Positions 41,688-48,967 of a DNA stretch of 48,967 bases are shown here, piece by piece; position 1 is the first letter of the stretch, and each line of letters opens with the position of its first letter. The DNA is taken from positions 1 to 48,967 of the forward strand of contig NZ_JAOASQ010000040.1 in the NCBI RefSeq assembly GCF_030158565.1, given 5' to 3'. The translations under genes and the position numbers were made by a program. Below the pieces are notes generated by a model, which did no database searches, was not told the origin of the DNA, and saw nothing but the letters and a program-made list of their open reading frames with translations. The stretch comes from Limnohabitans sp. GTDB lineage: Bacteria > Pseudomonadota > Gammaproteobacteria > Burkholderiales > Burkholderiaceae_C.

Positions 41688-43013
41688 TCAGCCCTTGATC
41701 GTCCGCGCTGGCAACACCGTGCCCACGCATTCGCCAAAGCCGATGCGGGCCGCGCCTTCGCGCTCGCACCAGCCGCGCAGCACCACGCTGTCGCCATCTT
41801 CCAGCCAGGTGCGTTGCTCGCCATTGTGCAGCGCAATCGGGTTTTTGCCGCCTGTGGTCAGCTCGATCAGGGCGCCCGCTTGGTCCAGCGTGGGGCCGGA
41901 CAGGGTGCCGCTGCCCAGCAGGTCGCCCGGCTGCAGGTTGCAGCCGTTCACGGTGTGGTGCGTGAGCATTTGCGCCACCGTCCAATAGGCGTGGCGGTAG
42001 CTGGTGCGGCAGATGCTGGCGTCGGCCTGACCGGCAGCGCGCATTTGCGGCGTTTGCAGACCCACTTGCAGATGGATGTCAAAAGCGCCGCCGCTGCGGT
42101 TGGCGTCACTGTCCAGATAGGCCATGGGTTGTGGGTCACCTTCTGCGCGGGTGAAGGCCACGCGGTACGGGGCCAGCGCTTCGAGCGTGACGACCCAGGG
42201 CGAGATGGTGGATGCGAAGTTCTTGGCCAGGAAGGGCCCGAGCGGCTGGTATTCCCAACCCTGAATGTCGCGTGCCGACCAGTCGTTGAGCAGGCAGATG
42301 CCAAACACATGGTCTTCGGCTTCGTTCATGTCCACGGCCTCGCCCAAGGCATTGCCACTCCCAACAAAGATGCCCAGCTCCAGCTCAATGTCCAGCCGCT
42401 TGCAGGGGCCAAACGAGGGCTCGGTTGCGCCAGGCGGCATGGTTTGCCCCACAGGGCGTCGGAACTGCTGGCCCGACACGCCGATGCTCGATGCCCGGCC
42501 GTGGTAGCCAATCGGCACCCATTTGTAGTTGGGCAACAGCGGGTTGTCAGGGCGGAACTGCTTGCCGATGTTCGTCGCGTGGTAGACCGAGGTGTAGAAG
42601 TCGGTGTAGTCGCCGATGCGGGCGGGCACGTCGTATTCGGCCTCGGCTTGCGGCACGAGGCAAGTTTGCAGGGCGGCTTGCTCGGCAGAGCCTTCACGCA
42701 GCGCACGCGACAGGGCCAGGCGCAACGCGCTGCAGGCGTTGATGCCCAGCGCCATCAGCGCGTTGAGCTTGTCTTGTGCACCGACTTGCGCGGCGGCAGC
42801 GGCTTGCCCCGTCAGCACGCCCGACTTGGCGACTGCAGCCAGGTCCAGGATCTGGTCGCCAATGGCCACGCCGCCCCGGAAGGCTTCAGATGAGCCCTTG
42901 CGGCGGAACACCGCAAACGGCAGGTTCTGGATGGGGAAGTCGGTGCCTGGCATGTTGGCCGAGGCGAGCCAGCTTGTCAGCGCAGGGTCGTGGGTTTCGT
43001 TCAAGGGGCTCAT
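41688..43013 (-). CDS. fahA: Fumarylacetoacetase
   Basis: A 441-residue full-length FAH, hydrolysing fumarylacetoacetate to fumarate and acetoacetate, the last step of homogentisate (Tyr/Phe and some phenylacetate) breakdown. Visible motifs: YTDFYTSVYHATNIGKQFRP with the catalytic His and a metal Asp, the metal ligands in LDIELELGIFVG, LLNDWSARDIQGWEYQPLGP with the last metal Asp, and KNFASTISPWVV. ATG 43013 follows AAGGAGA. Last of three genes, after DUF2783 and the FAD monooxygenase. Confidence 0.95.
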   Translation of the reverse strand: MSPLNETHDPALTSWLASANMPGTDFPIQNLPFAVFRRKGSSEAFRGGVAIGDQILDLAAVAKSGVLTGQAAAAAQVGAQDKLNALMALGINACSALRLALSRALREGSAEQAALQTCLVPQAEAEYDVPARIGDYTDFYTSVYHATNIGKQFRPDNPLLPNYKWVPIGYHGRASSIGVSGQQFRRPVGQTMPPGATEPSFGPCKRLDIELELGIFVGSGNALGEAVDMNEAEDHVFGICLLNDWSARDIQGWEYQPLGPFLAKNFASTISPWVVTLEALAPYRVAFTRAEGDPQPMAYLDSDANRSGGAFDIHLQVGLQTPQMRAAGQADASICRTSYRHAYWTVAQMLTHHTVNGCNLQPGDLLGSGTLSGPTLDQAGALIELTTGGKNPIALHNGEQRTWLEDGDSVVLRGWCEREGAARIGFGECVGTVLPARTIKG

Positions 43014-43035
43014 GGGTGTCTCCTTGTTTTGTTGT

Positions 43036-43224
43036 TCAAAGGTCTTGCAGGGCCGCGTTGACCTGCTGCTGGAATTGCGCTTCATCGCCCAGGGCGTTGG
43101 CCTGGAGCAAGGCGAGTTTCACCAGAAACAGCTGGGCCTTGTCGGGCCCCGCCTGGTCGATGGCGGTGGCCAGTGCATCGTAGACGGTTTCAAGGCCGCC
43201 AATGGTCAGTTGCTTGTCGGTCAT
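43036..43224 (-). CDS. DUF2783 small protein
   Basis: A 62-residue helical protein (GGLETVYDALATAIDQAGPD, FLVKLALLQANALGDEAQF). It resembles DUF2783, a family of short proteins next to aromatic FAD monooxygenases. ATG 43224 follows AAGGAAAA. It lies 10 bases after the monooxygenase and 22 before fahA, so it is cotranscribed. No function known; an accessory role to the monooxygenase is inferred from linkage only. Confidence 0.8.
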   Translation of the reverse strand: MTDKQLTIGGLETVYDALATAIDQAGPDKAQLFLVKLALLQANALGDEAQFQQQVNAALQDL

Positions 43225-43234
43225 GGTGTTTTCC

Positions 43235-44935
43235 TTATTGCGGCAAGGCAGTGTTCAGGGCGGCTTGCAGGCGTGTGGTGTCAAGCGTCAGCCAGCGGGC
43301 GCAGATGTGCTGATCGGGGCGCAGCAGATACGCTGCGCCGTTTCCGCTCTCATCCACGGGCACGCCGTAACGCGCGCGCAGGTGGCCGTCGGTATCGGGC
43401 AAGTGTTTGTCTGCGCCTGCGACAGGCTGGGCCGCACCGACCGCGATCACCTTCAAGGGCATCCCTTTCGCACGCGCTATCTTGATCACTTGTTGCAGCG
43501 ACTCAGGCAGGTCGGTGTCGGTGAAGTACAGCAGGTCAAAACCACCGCCCAGGTGGTCGAGCAAAAAGTCGTTCGCACCCAAGCGCACGTTTTGCGGTGG
43601 CGCGCCGTGCGCCGGGCCGCTCTTGAACAAGCCGTTGTCGTCGCCCATGCTGTTGAGCATGGAGTGGGTGTACTCGTGCGGACGCGAGGTGCGCCAGTGG
43701 TAGAGCGGTCGCACAAATTCCTGGGTGAGCGAGAGCGACAAGACCGCATCGCGCAGCAGCCTGAAACCGGGGCTGGGCGGCGCCATGAAGCGGGTGCTTT
43801 TGCCCGCCTCGGTGATGATCTCGCGTGCCGCGCCCACGCGTTCGGTGCTGTGGTTGGCCAGCAGCTTGTGGCTTGCCAGACCCTTGACCACAAAGGCCAG
43901 GTGCCAGCCCAGCGACTGCGCATCTTGGAACGCGGTGTTGGCACCGCGCACACCAAAGATGGGCAACAGGTGGGCCGCGTCGCCCGTGAAGATCACGCTG
44001 CCGTGGACAAAGTCGGGCAGGGTCAGCGTGCGAGCCGAGTAGACCGAAGACCAGTCCATTTCCCACTTGGCTCCCGCATGCCCGATCATGGCCAGCTGTG
44101 CGTCGATGCGTGCCTTGAACGACTCGGGGCGCAGCGCTTCTTCGGGCGTCTCGCCCGGGGGCAGCTGGTAGTCCACGCGCCAGATGCCGTTCGGTTCGCG
44201 GTGCATCAAGATGGTGTTGCCGGGGTTCCAGTCGGGGTCAAAAAAGGCCAGGCGCTCGGTGGGGAAGGGCAGGTCGATCTTGATGTCGGCAATGACGAAA
44301 AAGCCTTCGTAGGACGCGCCTTCCATCTGCAAGTTCATGGCGCTGCGGATGCCCGAGCGCCCTCCATCAGCGGCCACGACCCAGTCGCTCTCCAGCGCAT
44401 ACGGCCCTTCGGGCGTGTCCACTTCGAGCACTGCGTAGCCGTCTTTCTGGTCGATTTTTTCCAGCTTGTTGCCCCAGCGGAAATCGATCAGCGGGTTGGC
44501 TTTGCAGGCGTCGTGCAGGTACTCCTCCATGAACTGCTGCTGCACGTTGATGATCGGGAAGAAGCGGTCGTCCGGGTCGTGCGGCGCTTCCATGCGGAAC
44601 ACACGTTGGCCCCTGTAAAACGAATTGCCAAAGCGCCAGGGCAAACCGCCTGCCGTCATGCGGTCAGCCACGCCCACTTGTTGCAGGATTTCCATCGAGC
44701 GGCGGGTGAAGCAAATCGCCCGGCTGCCTTGCGAGAGCTGCAACTCGGCCGACAGCACCACGCTGGGCACGCCGTGGCGGGCCAGCTCCAGTGCGGTCAC
44801 CATGCCCGCAGGGCCAGAGCCCACGATCACGACTTTCTTTCTGTCTTGCGCAGGGTGTGCTGAGGCCAGCCAGGGTTTGAAAACCTCGTACTGGTAATAG
44901 ATCGAAGGACGGGCTTCTGTGGTGGGGGTGTGCAT
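43235..44935 (-). CDS. FAD-dependent aromatic monooxygenase (phenol hydroxylase/MhpA class)
   Basis: A 566-residue class A flavoprotein hydroxylase. The FAD-binding GSGPAG is at 39-44 within VVIVGSGPAGMVTALELARH, DWVVAADGGRSGIRS is the second (DG) motif, and FTGDAAHLLPIFGVRGANTA the third (GD). The C-terminal 150 residues form the thioredoxin-like domain of this class. It hydroxylates an aromatic acid or phenol using NAD(P)H and O2. The fahA linkage suggests a product entering the homogentisate route, but the substrate is not established. Divergently arranged? No: the MarR gene upstream runs in the same direction. Confidence 0.9.
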   Translation of the reverse strand: MHTPTTEARPSIYYQYEVFKPWLASAHPAQDRKKVVIVGSGPAGMVTALELARHGVPSVVLSAELQLSQGSRAICFTRRSMEILQQVGVADRMTAGGLPWRFGNSFYRGQRVFRMEAPHDPDDRFFPIINVQQQFMEEYLHDACKANPLIDFRWGNKLEKIDQKDGYAVLEVDTPEGPYALESDWVVAADGGRSGIRSAMNLQMEGASYEGFFVIADIKIDLPFPTERLAFFDPDWNPGNTILMHREPNGIWRVDYQLPPGETPEEALRPESFKARIDAQLAMIGHAGAKWEMDWSSVYSARTLTLPDFVHGSVIFTGDAAHLLPIFGVRGANTAFQDAQSLGWHLAFVVKGLASHKLLANHSTERVGAAREIITEAGKSTRFMAPPSPGFRLLRDAVLSLSLTQEFVRPLYHWRTSRPHEYTHSMLNSMGDDNGLFKSGPAHGAPPQNVRLGANDFLLDHLGGGFDLLYFTDTDLPESLQQVIKIARAKGMPLKVIAVGAAQPVAGADKHLPDTDGHLRARYGVPVDESGNGAAYLLRPDQHICARWLTLDTTRLQAALNTALPQ

Positions 44936-44954
44936 GGGGTGTCGTCCAGGTGTG

Positions 44955-45425
44955 TCAGCGGGGGCGTGCGTGCGAGATCAGTCGGTCGAACATGCCGCTC
45001 AAAGTCGCTTGTTCTTTTTCCGTCAGGCAGCCAAAGATGTCTTCGTTGCGTTGGTGAATCATGGCCATGGCGCGTCGGAAAACCTTGCGCCCGGCAGGCG
45101 TCAGGGTCAGCACCACGCCACGGCCATCGTCGGGCCGGTCTTCCTTGCGCACCAGACCTTGGTCCACCAGCGCCTGCGCAGCCCGGCTGGCCTGGCCTTT
45201 GTTCAGGTTGGCTTTCTCAGCCAGCGCCTTGACCGACAAAGGCTCGAACGTGCCGATCGTGGTCAGGCATCGACCATCGCTCATCGACAGGCCCGTGTGC
45301 TCCGGATAGACCGACTGGCTGTCCGCATCGGTCAGCTTGTGCAGTTGGTGCAGGCGGTAGGTCAGCGTGCGGTCGAGCGTATCGGTTGTCTGTACAGAAA
45401 GTGTGGGTGTTGCGCGAGTACTCAT
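44955..45425 (-). CDS. MarR-family transcriptional regulator
   Basis: A 156-residue winged-HTH dimer. The recognition helix region is LSVKALAEKANLNKGQASRA, followed by the wing EDRPDDGRGVVLTLTPAG. It precedes the FAD monooxygenase-DUF2783-fahA genes on the same strand with a 19-base gap, so it is probably the local repressor relieved by an aromatic acid. ATG 45425 is preferred; the open frame to 45515 would put two palindromes inside the gene. Confidence 0.9.
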   Translation of the reverse strand: MSTRATPTLSVQTTDTLDRTLTYRLHQLHKLTDADSQSVYPEHTGLSMSDGRCLTTIGTFEPLSVKALAEKANLNKGQASRAAQALVDQGLVRKEDRPDDGRGVVLTLTPAGRKVFRRAMAMIHQRNEDIFGCLTEKEQATLSGMFDRLISHARPR

Positions 45426-45426
45426 A

Positions 45427-45446
45427 GACCAAATTGGTATTTGGTC
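45427..45446. promoter_or_regulatory. Candidate MarR operator 1
   Basis: GACCAAAT and ATTTGGTC are exact reverse complements around a four-base centre, ending one base before the marR start codon. Protein binding here would block transcription or initiation of marR and the downstream genes. Confidence 0.65.
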
Positions 45447-45464
45447 GGATTGTAGGGGTAGTTG

Positions 45465-45478
45465 GTTGCGCGCGCAAC
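45465..45478. promoter_or_regulatory. Candidate MarR operator 2
   Basis: GTTGCGCGCGCAAC is a perfect 14-bp palindrome, extended by imperfect AGTTG/CAACT arms, 18 bases from operator 1. Two sites a couple of helical turns apart are typical of MarR autoregulation. Confidence 0.6.
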
Positions 45479-45607
45479 TAATTATGAGTGGCTCGTTGCT
45501 GATGCCGGAGTTCAAATTGGGCTGGTCTTCTTTCGAGTTTTATAAATTCAAATTAAGTCTATTGAACATAAAATTCAGTTCTTATGAATAAAATTATTTG
45601 AGGATGT

Positions 45608-46693
45608 ATGGACTTCATTGATCGAATCAGAGTCATTGCTTCACGTGCAGAGACAACCATAGAACTTCTCCAAACTGAGGAGGCTACAAAGAACGCATTG
45701 ATCATGCCGATGATTCAGGCGTTGGGCTACGACGTGTTCAATCCCATGGAGGTTATGCCCGAACTTGTTGCAGATATAGGCACTAAAAAAGGGGAAAAAG
45801 TCGACTATGCCATTTTGAATGAAGGCAAGCCGGCCATCATCTTTGAGTGCAAAAAAGCAGGCGGAGACTTGAACATCAATCATGCGAGTCAATTATTTCG
45901 CTACTTCCATGTAACAGCGGCTCGTTTCGCCGTGCTAACGAATGGACTGAACTATCGATTTTTCACGGATTTGGAGCAGCCAAATGTGATGGACAAGCAG
46001 CCCTTTTTTGAGTTCAATATTCTTAGCTACAAGGCATCAGATCTGGATGAGCTGAAGAAATTTGCCAAAGCAAGTTATGACCTTGACAACATTCTCAATA
46101 CAGCGAACCAACTCAAGTACGTTCGGGGCGTTAATGCCAAGTTGACAGAACTTGTAGCAAATCCGTCGGATGAGTTCGTGAAGTTGCTGGTGACTGATCT
46201 TCTTTCTGGAAAGAGATTTACGCCGGCAATTAAGGACCAATTTGCCACGGTCGTTAAACAAGCGATTGATCAGTTCATCGGTGAAAAGATCAATCAAAGA
46301 TTGAAAGGCGCAATGACGCCAGAAACGACGAGTTCTAATTCAATCCAATCATCGCCTGTGGAAATTGAAGATAAAACGAAAACTGAAACGACTCAAGATC
46401 CGATCGTCACGACGGCACAAGAACTTGAAGGGTTTCATAGCGTCAAGGCCATCTTGCGGGAAACAGTTGATCCCAAGCGCATCACAATGCGTGACGCCCA
46501 AAGTTACTGCGCCGTCTTGTTGGACGATAACAATCGAAAACCTTTGTGTCGCCTCATGTTTAACAACTCGAATCGATTGCGATTGGCGGTGTTTAACAAG
46601 GATAAAGAAGTGGAAGTTTTTGATCTCAGTTGCGTTGATGACATCTTTAAATATGCCGAGCAACTCAAAGCAACTGTGCTGATGTACCCTTGA
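45608..46693 (+). CDS. Solitary restriction endonuclease-type protein (HsdR N-terminal-like PD-(D/E)XK)
   Basis: A 361-residue protein. The nuclease core has Asp66 (KVDYAIL) and Glu80-Cys-Lys82 (IIFECKKAGG), the D..ExK pattern, with Glu24/25 in TEEATKNALIMPMIQALGYD. This is the HsdR N-terminal type. A middle helical region and a linker with many Thr/Ser/Glu (about 238-265) lead to a C-terminal beta domain (KPLCRLMFNNSNRLRLAVFN). No helicase, methylase or specificity gene is near. Codon use and base composition are clearly more AT-rich than the neighbours, suggesting transfer. ATG 45608 follows GAGGA. Confidence 0.8.
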   Translation: MDFIDRIRVIASRAETTIELLQTEEATKNALIMPMIQALGYDVFNPMEVMPELVADIGTKKGEKVDYAILNEGKPAIIFECKKAGGDLNINHASQLFRYFHVTAARFAVLTNGLNYRFFTDLEQPNVMDKQPFFEFNILSYKASDLDELKKFAKASYDLDNILNTANQLKYVRGVNAKLTELVANPSDEFVKLLVTDLLSGKRFTPAIKDQFATVVKQAIDQFIGEKINQRLKGAMTPETTSSNSIQSSPVEIEDKTKTETTQDPIVTTAQELEGFHSVKAILRETVDPKRITMRDAQSYCAVLLDDNNRKPLCRLMFNNSNRLRLAVFNKDKEVEVFDLSCVDDIFKYAEQLKATVLMYP

Positions 46694-46716
46694 GTGACGC
46701 TGAAAATGATCAAAAC

Positions 46717-46745
46717 AAAAGGCCCCTTGCGAGGCCTTTTGACAA
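46717..46745 (+). terminator. Intrinsic terminator after the restriction-type gene
   Basis: AAAAGGCC (46717-46724) pairs with GGCCTTTT (46733-46740) around eight bases. The A and T runs make it usable from both strands, serving also the convergent glcD. Confidence 0.85.
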
Positions 46746-46774
46746 TTTAAAGTTGGAAATTGATCCCGTGATTT

Positions 46775-48283
46775 TCAGAAGCGTTCCAGCTCCGGGTGCT
46801 TGATCGCCCCTGCCCGCACCAGCATCTTGCCGTACTCGGCGCAGCGGTTGAGCGTCGGAATCACCTTGCCGGGGTTGAGCAGGCCTTGCGGGTCGAAGGC
46901 GCGTTTGACGGCGAACATCTGCTCGTTTTCTTCAGCTGAAAACTGCACGCACATGCTGTTCACTTTTTCGATGCCCACGCCATGCTCGCCTGTCACGGTG
47001 CCGCCCATGGCCACGCTGGTTTCGAGGATGTCGGCGCCAAACAACTCGCAGCGGCGCAACTGGTCGGCGTCATTTGCATCGAACAAGATCAGCGGATGCA
47101 GGTTGCCATCGCCCGCGTGGAACACGTTCAGGCACTTGAGGCTGTATTTGATTTCCATCTCAGAGATGGCTTCCAGGATGTCGGCCAGACGCTTGCGCGG
47201 AATGGTCGAGTCCATGCACATGTAGTCGGGGCTGATGCGGCCCGAGGCGGGGAAGGCGTTTTTGCGGCCACTCCAGAATTTCATGCGCTGCGCTTCGTCG
47301 CGGCTCACGGTGATGGCGGTCGCGCCGCAGCCGCGCAGCACTTCGCTCATGCGGCCGATTTCTTCTTCCACTTCTTCGGGCGTGCCGTCGCTCTCGCACA
47401 GCAAAATCGCCGCCGCGCTCAGGTCGTAGTCGGCGTGCACAAAGTCTTCCACCGCAATCGTCATGGGGCCGTCCATCATCTCCAAACCGGCGGGGATGAT
47501 GCCTGCCGCAATGACGGCGGCCACGGCGTCACCCGCTTTGCGCACATCGTCAAAGCTGGCCATGATGCAGCGCGCCAGCTGGGGCTTGGGCACCAGCTTC
47601 ACGGTGACTTCCGTCGTCACAGCCAGCATGCCCTCGCTGCCCACCAGCACGGCCAGCAGGTCGTAGCCTGGGGTGTCGAGCGCGTCGCTGCCAAATTCGA
47701 TCGGTTCCCCCTCAATGGTGAAGCCTTTGACTTTGAGCACGTTGTGGACTGTGAGGCCGTATTTCAGGCAGTGCACGCCGCCCGAGTTTTCGGCCACGTT
47801 GCCGCCGATGGTGCAGGCGATCTGGCTGGACGGATCGGGCGCGTAGTACAAGCCGTAGGGAGCAGCCGCCTCGCTGATGGCCAGGTTGCGCACGCCGCAT
47901 TGCACGATGGCCGTGCGGCTGATCGGGTCCACGGTTTTGATTTGGTTGAAGCGCGCCATCGACAGCGTCACGCCCAGGCGGTGCGGCATGGCCCCACCCG
48001 ACAAGCCCGTGCCCGCGCCGCGTGCCACCACCGGCACTTGCAGGGCGTGGCAGGCTTTGAGCACGGCTTGCACCTGCGCCTCGGTCTCGGGCAAGGCCAC
48101 CACCAAAGGCCGCTCGCGGTAGGCGGTCAGGCCGTCGCATTCATACGGTGTGGTGTCTTCAGGGGTATAGAGGATGGCGTCCGCTGGCAACACGCGGCCC
48201 AGAGCTTGCACCACGGTGCGTTGGCGCTCGGCGCGTTCAGCGGCAGTCAGTTGCTGTGTTTCGGCAGGGGTGTGGGCGCTCAT
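46775..48283 (-). CDS. glcD: Glycolate oxidase subunit GlcD-type FAD-linked oxidase
   Basis: A 502-residue flavoprotein. FAD-binding PCMH motifs: VVARGAGTGLSGGAMPHRLG, then YYAPDPSSQIACTIGGNVAE and VGSEGMLAV. The C-terminal cap has VFHAGDGNLHPLI and GTVTGEHGVGIEK with catalytic His residues. It oxidises glycolate (or D-lactate-type 2-hydroxyacids) to the 2-keto acid, normally with GlcE and GlcF. Neither follows here: the convergent restriction-type gene occupies that side. ATG 48283 starts the conserved protein; upstream open frame to 48682 is translated repeat DNA and is rejected. Confidence 0.92.
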   Translation of the reverse strand: MSAHTPAETQQLTAAERAERQRTVVQALGRVLPADAILYTPEDTTPYECDGLTAYRERPLVVALPETEAQVQAVLKACHALQVPVVARGAGTGLSGGAMPHRLGVTLSMARFNQIKTVDPISRTAIVQCGVRNLAISEAAAPYGLYYAPDPSSQIACTIGGNVAENSGGVHCLKYGLTVHNVLKVKGFTIEGEPIEFGSDALDTPGYDLLAVLVGSEGMLAVTTEVTVKLVPKPQLARCIMASFDDVRKAGDAVAAVIAAGIIPAGLEMMDGPMTIAVEDFVHADYDLSAAAILLCESDGTPEEVEEEIGRMSEVLRGCGATAITVSRDEAQRMKFWSGRKNAFPASGRISPDYMCMDSTIPRKRLADILEAISEMEIKYSLKCLNVFHAGDGNLHPLILFDANDADQLRRCELFGADILETSVAMGGTVTGEHGVGIEKVNSMCVQFSAEENEQMFAVKRAFDPQGLLNPGKVIPTLNRCAEYGKMLVRAGAIKHPELERF

Positions 48284-48379
48284 GGCATGCAAGACCTTGA
48301 AAGAAGGCCTCCACTGTACGCCCAAGCCCGTCGCAGAGGGCTGAAGAATCTTTAAGGGACTTGTGAATTTAAGCCTGGT

Positions 48380-48397
48380 GTTGCTGTTGCTGTTGCT
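48380..48397. repeat. Short 6-bp tandem repeat (GTTGCT, three copies)
   Basis: Three exact GTTGCT units immediately precede the heptamer array, in non-coding DNA upstream of glcD. Confidence 0.8.
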
Positions 48398-48405
48398 CTT
48401 GCCGA

Positions 48406-48510
48406 GGCAAGTGGCAAGTGGCAAGTGGCAAGTGGCAAGTGGCAAGTGGTAGGTGGTAGGTGGTAGGTGGTAGGTGGTAGGTGGTAGGTGGTAGGTGGTA
48501 GGTGGTAGGT
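48406..48510. repeat. Heptamer tandem array: 6 x GGCAAGT then 9 x GGTAGGT
   Basis: Fifteen uninterrupted 7-bp units (105 bp): six GGCAAGT (48406-48447) followed by nine GGTAGGT (48448-48510). The two unit types differ at two positions, as from block-wise expansion. It lies in the glcD upstream region, about 125 bases from its start codon, and may vary in copy number between strains. Confidence 0.95.
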
Positions 48511-48605
48511 TGTCACCCCGGACGAAGATCCGGGGTCCATGCCCCCCTGCACCCATGCGCGCTTGAATCCAACAGCCTGGATACCGGGTCAAGCCCGGTA
48601 TGACA
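48511..48605. repeat. REP-like element with TGTCA/TGACA ends
   Basis: Starts TGTCACCCCGG with the hairpin CCCCGGACGAAGATCCGGGG. It ends in a second hairpin-forming ACCGGGTCAAGCCCGGT followed by ATGACA. TGTCA and TGACA ends are inverted. A family different from those at 10.6 and 41.6 kb. The remaining sequence to 48719 shows no gene, only short ATGAC-rich near-repeats. Confidence 0.75.
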
Positions 48606-48719
48606 CGTTCATATATGACGCATGACAAATGACACATCCGCGTACATCGCATCCACTCATGGCGTATCCACGCATGACGCACCCAATGGGGCGGTCACTT
48701 CAAGTGGCCGCTTTGGCTT

Positions 48720-48967
48720 TCAGGCCAGCGCGCTTTTGAGCCAGTCGGCGAAGGTCGCGCATTCCCAGCGTTCCATGGTGCCGGTGCGCCAGCACAGGTA
48801 GTGGGCGTGGGGGCTGGGCACGCTGCGGTCAAACAGGCGCACCAGCTGGCCGTTTTCCAGCCAAGGCGCGCCCAGCTTGGTGCGGATCAGGCCGATGCCC
48901 AAGCCTTGGGCGGCGGCGTCGCACATCAGGCCGATGTCGTTGAAGGACGAGCCGTCGATCGGTTCGG
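48720..48967 (-). CDS. LysR-family regulator, C-terminal fragment (cut by window end)
   Basis: Only the last 82 residues are in the window; the 5' part lies beyond base 48967. The sequence (EPIDGSSFNDIGLMCDAAAQ, then GLGIGLIRTKLGAPWLENGQ and the C-terminal RWECATFADWLKSALA) is the end of a LysR effector domain of the GcvA/AmpR-like type. The frame stays open to the window edge, and the ATG at 48926 is internal. Its stop is 437 bases upstream of glcD on the same strand. Confidence 0.8.
   Translation of the reverse strand, partial: EPIDGSSFNDIGLMCDAAAQGLGIGLIRTKLGAPWLENGQLVRLFDRSVPSPHAHYLCWRTGTMERWECATFADWLKSALA

Noticed and set aside
41814..44863. Long plus-strand open frames (41814-42893 and 43202-44863)
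   Set aside because: They mirror fumarylacetoacetase and the FAD monooxygenase, whose motifs are unambiguous on the minus strand.
46982..48355. 457-codon plus-strand open frame
   Set aside because: Antisense shadow of glcD; composition-driven.
48406..48510. CRISPR array
   Set aside because: Units are 7 bp, contiguous, with no spacers and no cas genes nearby.
48284..48682. N-terminal extension of GlcD with PPTTYHL repeats
   Set aside because: It is the translation of the heptamer array and a REP-like element; the real protein starts at 48283.

Overview
The window is GC-rich, densely coded chromosomal DNA. The F1 ATP synthase end (atpA tail, atpG, atpD, atpC), the Bug-family binding protein, the YheT and cytochrome c5-like neighbours and the many CaiB/LysR/ABC catabolic modules point to a betaproteobacterium, most likely Burkholderiales, family Comamonadaceae. 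The genus is not fixed by anything I can see.

Layout. 1-5.1 kb: atpA tail-atpG-atpD-atpC, an intrinsic terminator, then an NTF2-like protein, a YheT-type hydrolase and a small DUF protein. 5.1-8.7 kb: a membrane-anchored cytochrome c (minus strand), tRNA-Arg(CCG), a membrane-anchored HTH protein, and a TolC-family protein whose C-terminus is replaced by a degenerate receiver domain. An AT-rich gene-free stretch with a perfect 36-bp palindrome follows. 8.7-10.6 kb: an acyl-CoA carboxylase subunit fusing a biotinyl domain to a carboxyltransferase. 10.6-18.3 kb: a REP-like element, a Bug solute-binding protein, and a plus-strand operon (CaiB CoA-transferase, EthD-like, SDR, large lactonase resembling the D-apionate lactonase family, LysR, second CaiB).

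18.4-29.9 kb is the most interesting block. Two divergent operons and a third unit together encode an SDR dehydrogenase, an SMP-30 lactonase, an enolase-superfamily dehydratase, a DUF2520-type dehydrogenase, a CitE/HpaI-type lyase, an aldehyde dehydrogenase, a 3-hydroxyisobutyrate-dehydrogenase-family reductase with a YihU-like substrate loop, and a sulfonate/taurine-type ABC importer with two permeases. Read as a pathway this is dehydrogenation, lactone hydrolysis, dehydration, carbon-carbon cleavage and aldehyde oxidation or reduction. That is the logic of non-phosphorylative Entner-Doudoroff routes or of sulfo-Entner-Doudoroff sulfoglycolysis. The SDR and aldehyde dehydrogenase promoters carry the same 19-bp motif at exactly the same distance from a -10-like hexamer, which suggests one regulon, probably under the LysR protein at 29.9 kb.

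30.8-41.6 kb: a minus-strand, probably single 11-gene operon (livK-livH-livM-livG-livF-second livH-second livM, then SDR, GST, SnoaL-like, GST), divergent from a third CaiB paralogue. 41.6-45.5 kb: a REP-like hairpin, then fumarylacetoacetase, a DUF2783 protein and an FAD aromatic monooxygenase with a divergently placed palindrome pair at a MarR regulator, an aromatic (homogentisate-type) module. 45.6-49.0 kb: an AT-richer solitary PD-(D/E)XK restriction-type protein, an orphan glcD, a 7-bp tandem repeat array, another REP-like element, and the C-terminal part of a LysR regulator cut by the window end. No rRNA, CRISPR array, transposase or phage gene was recognised.
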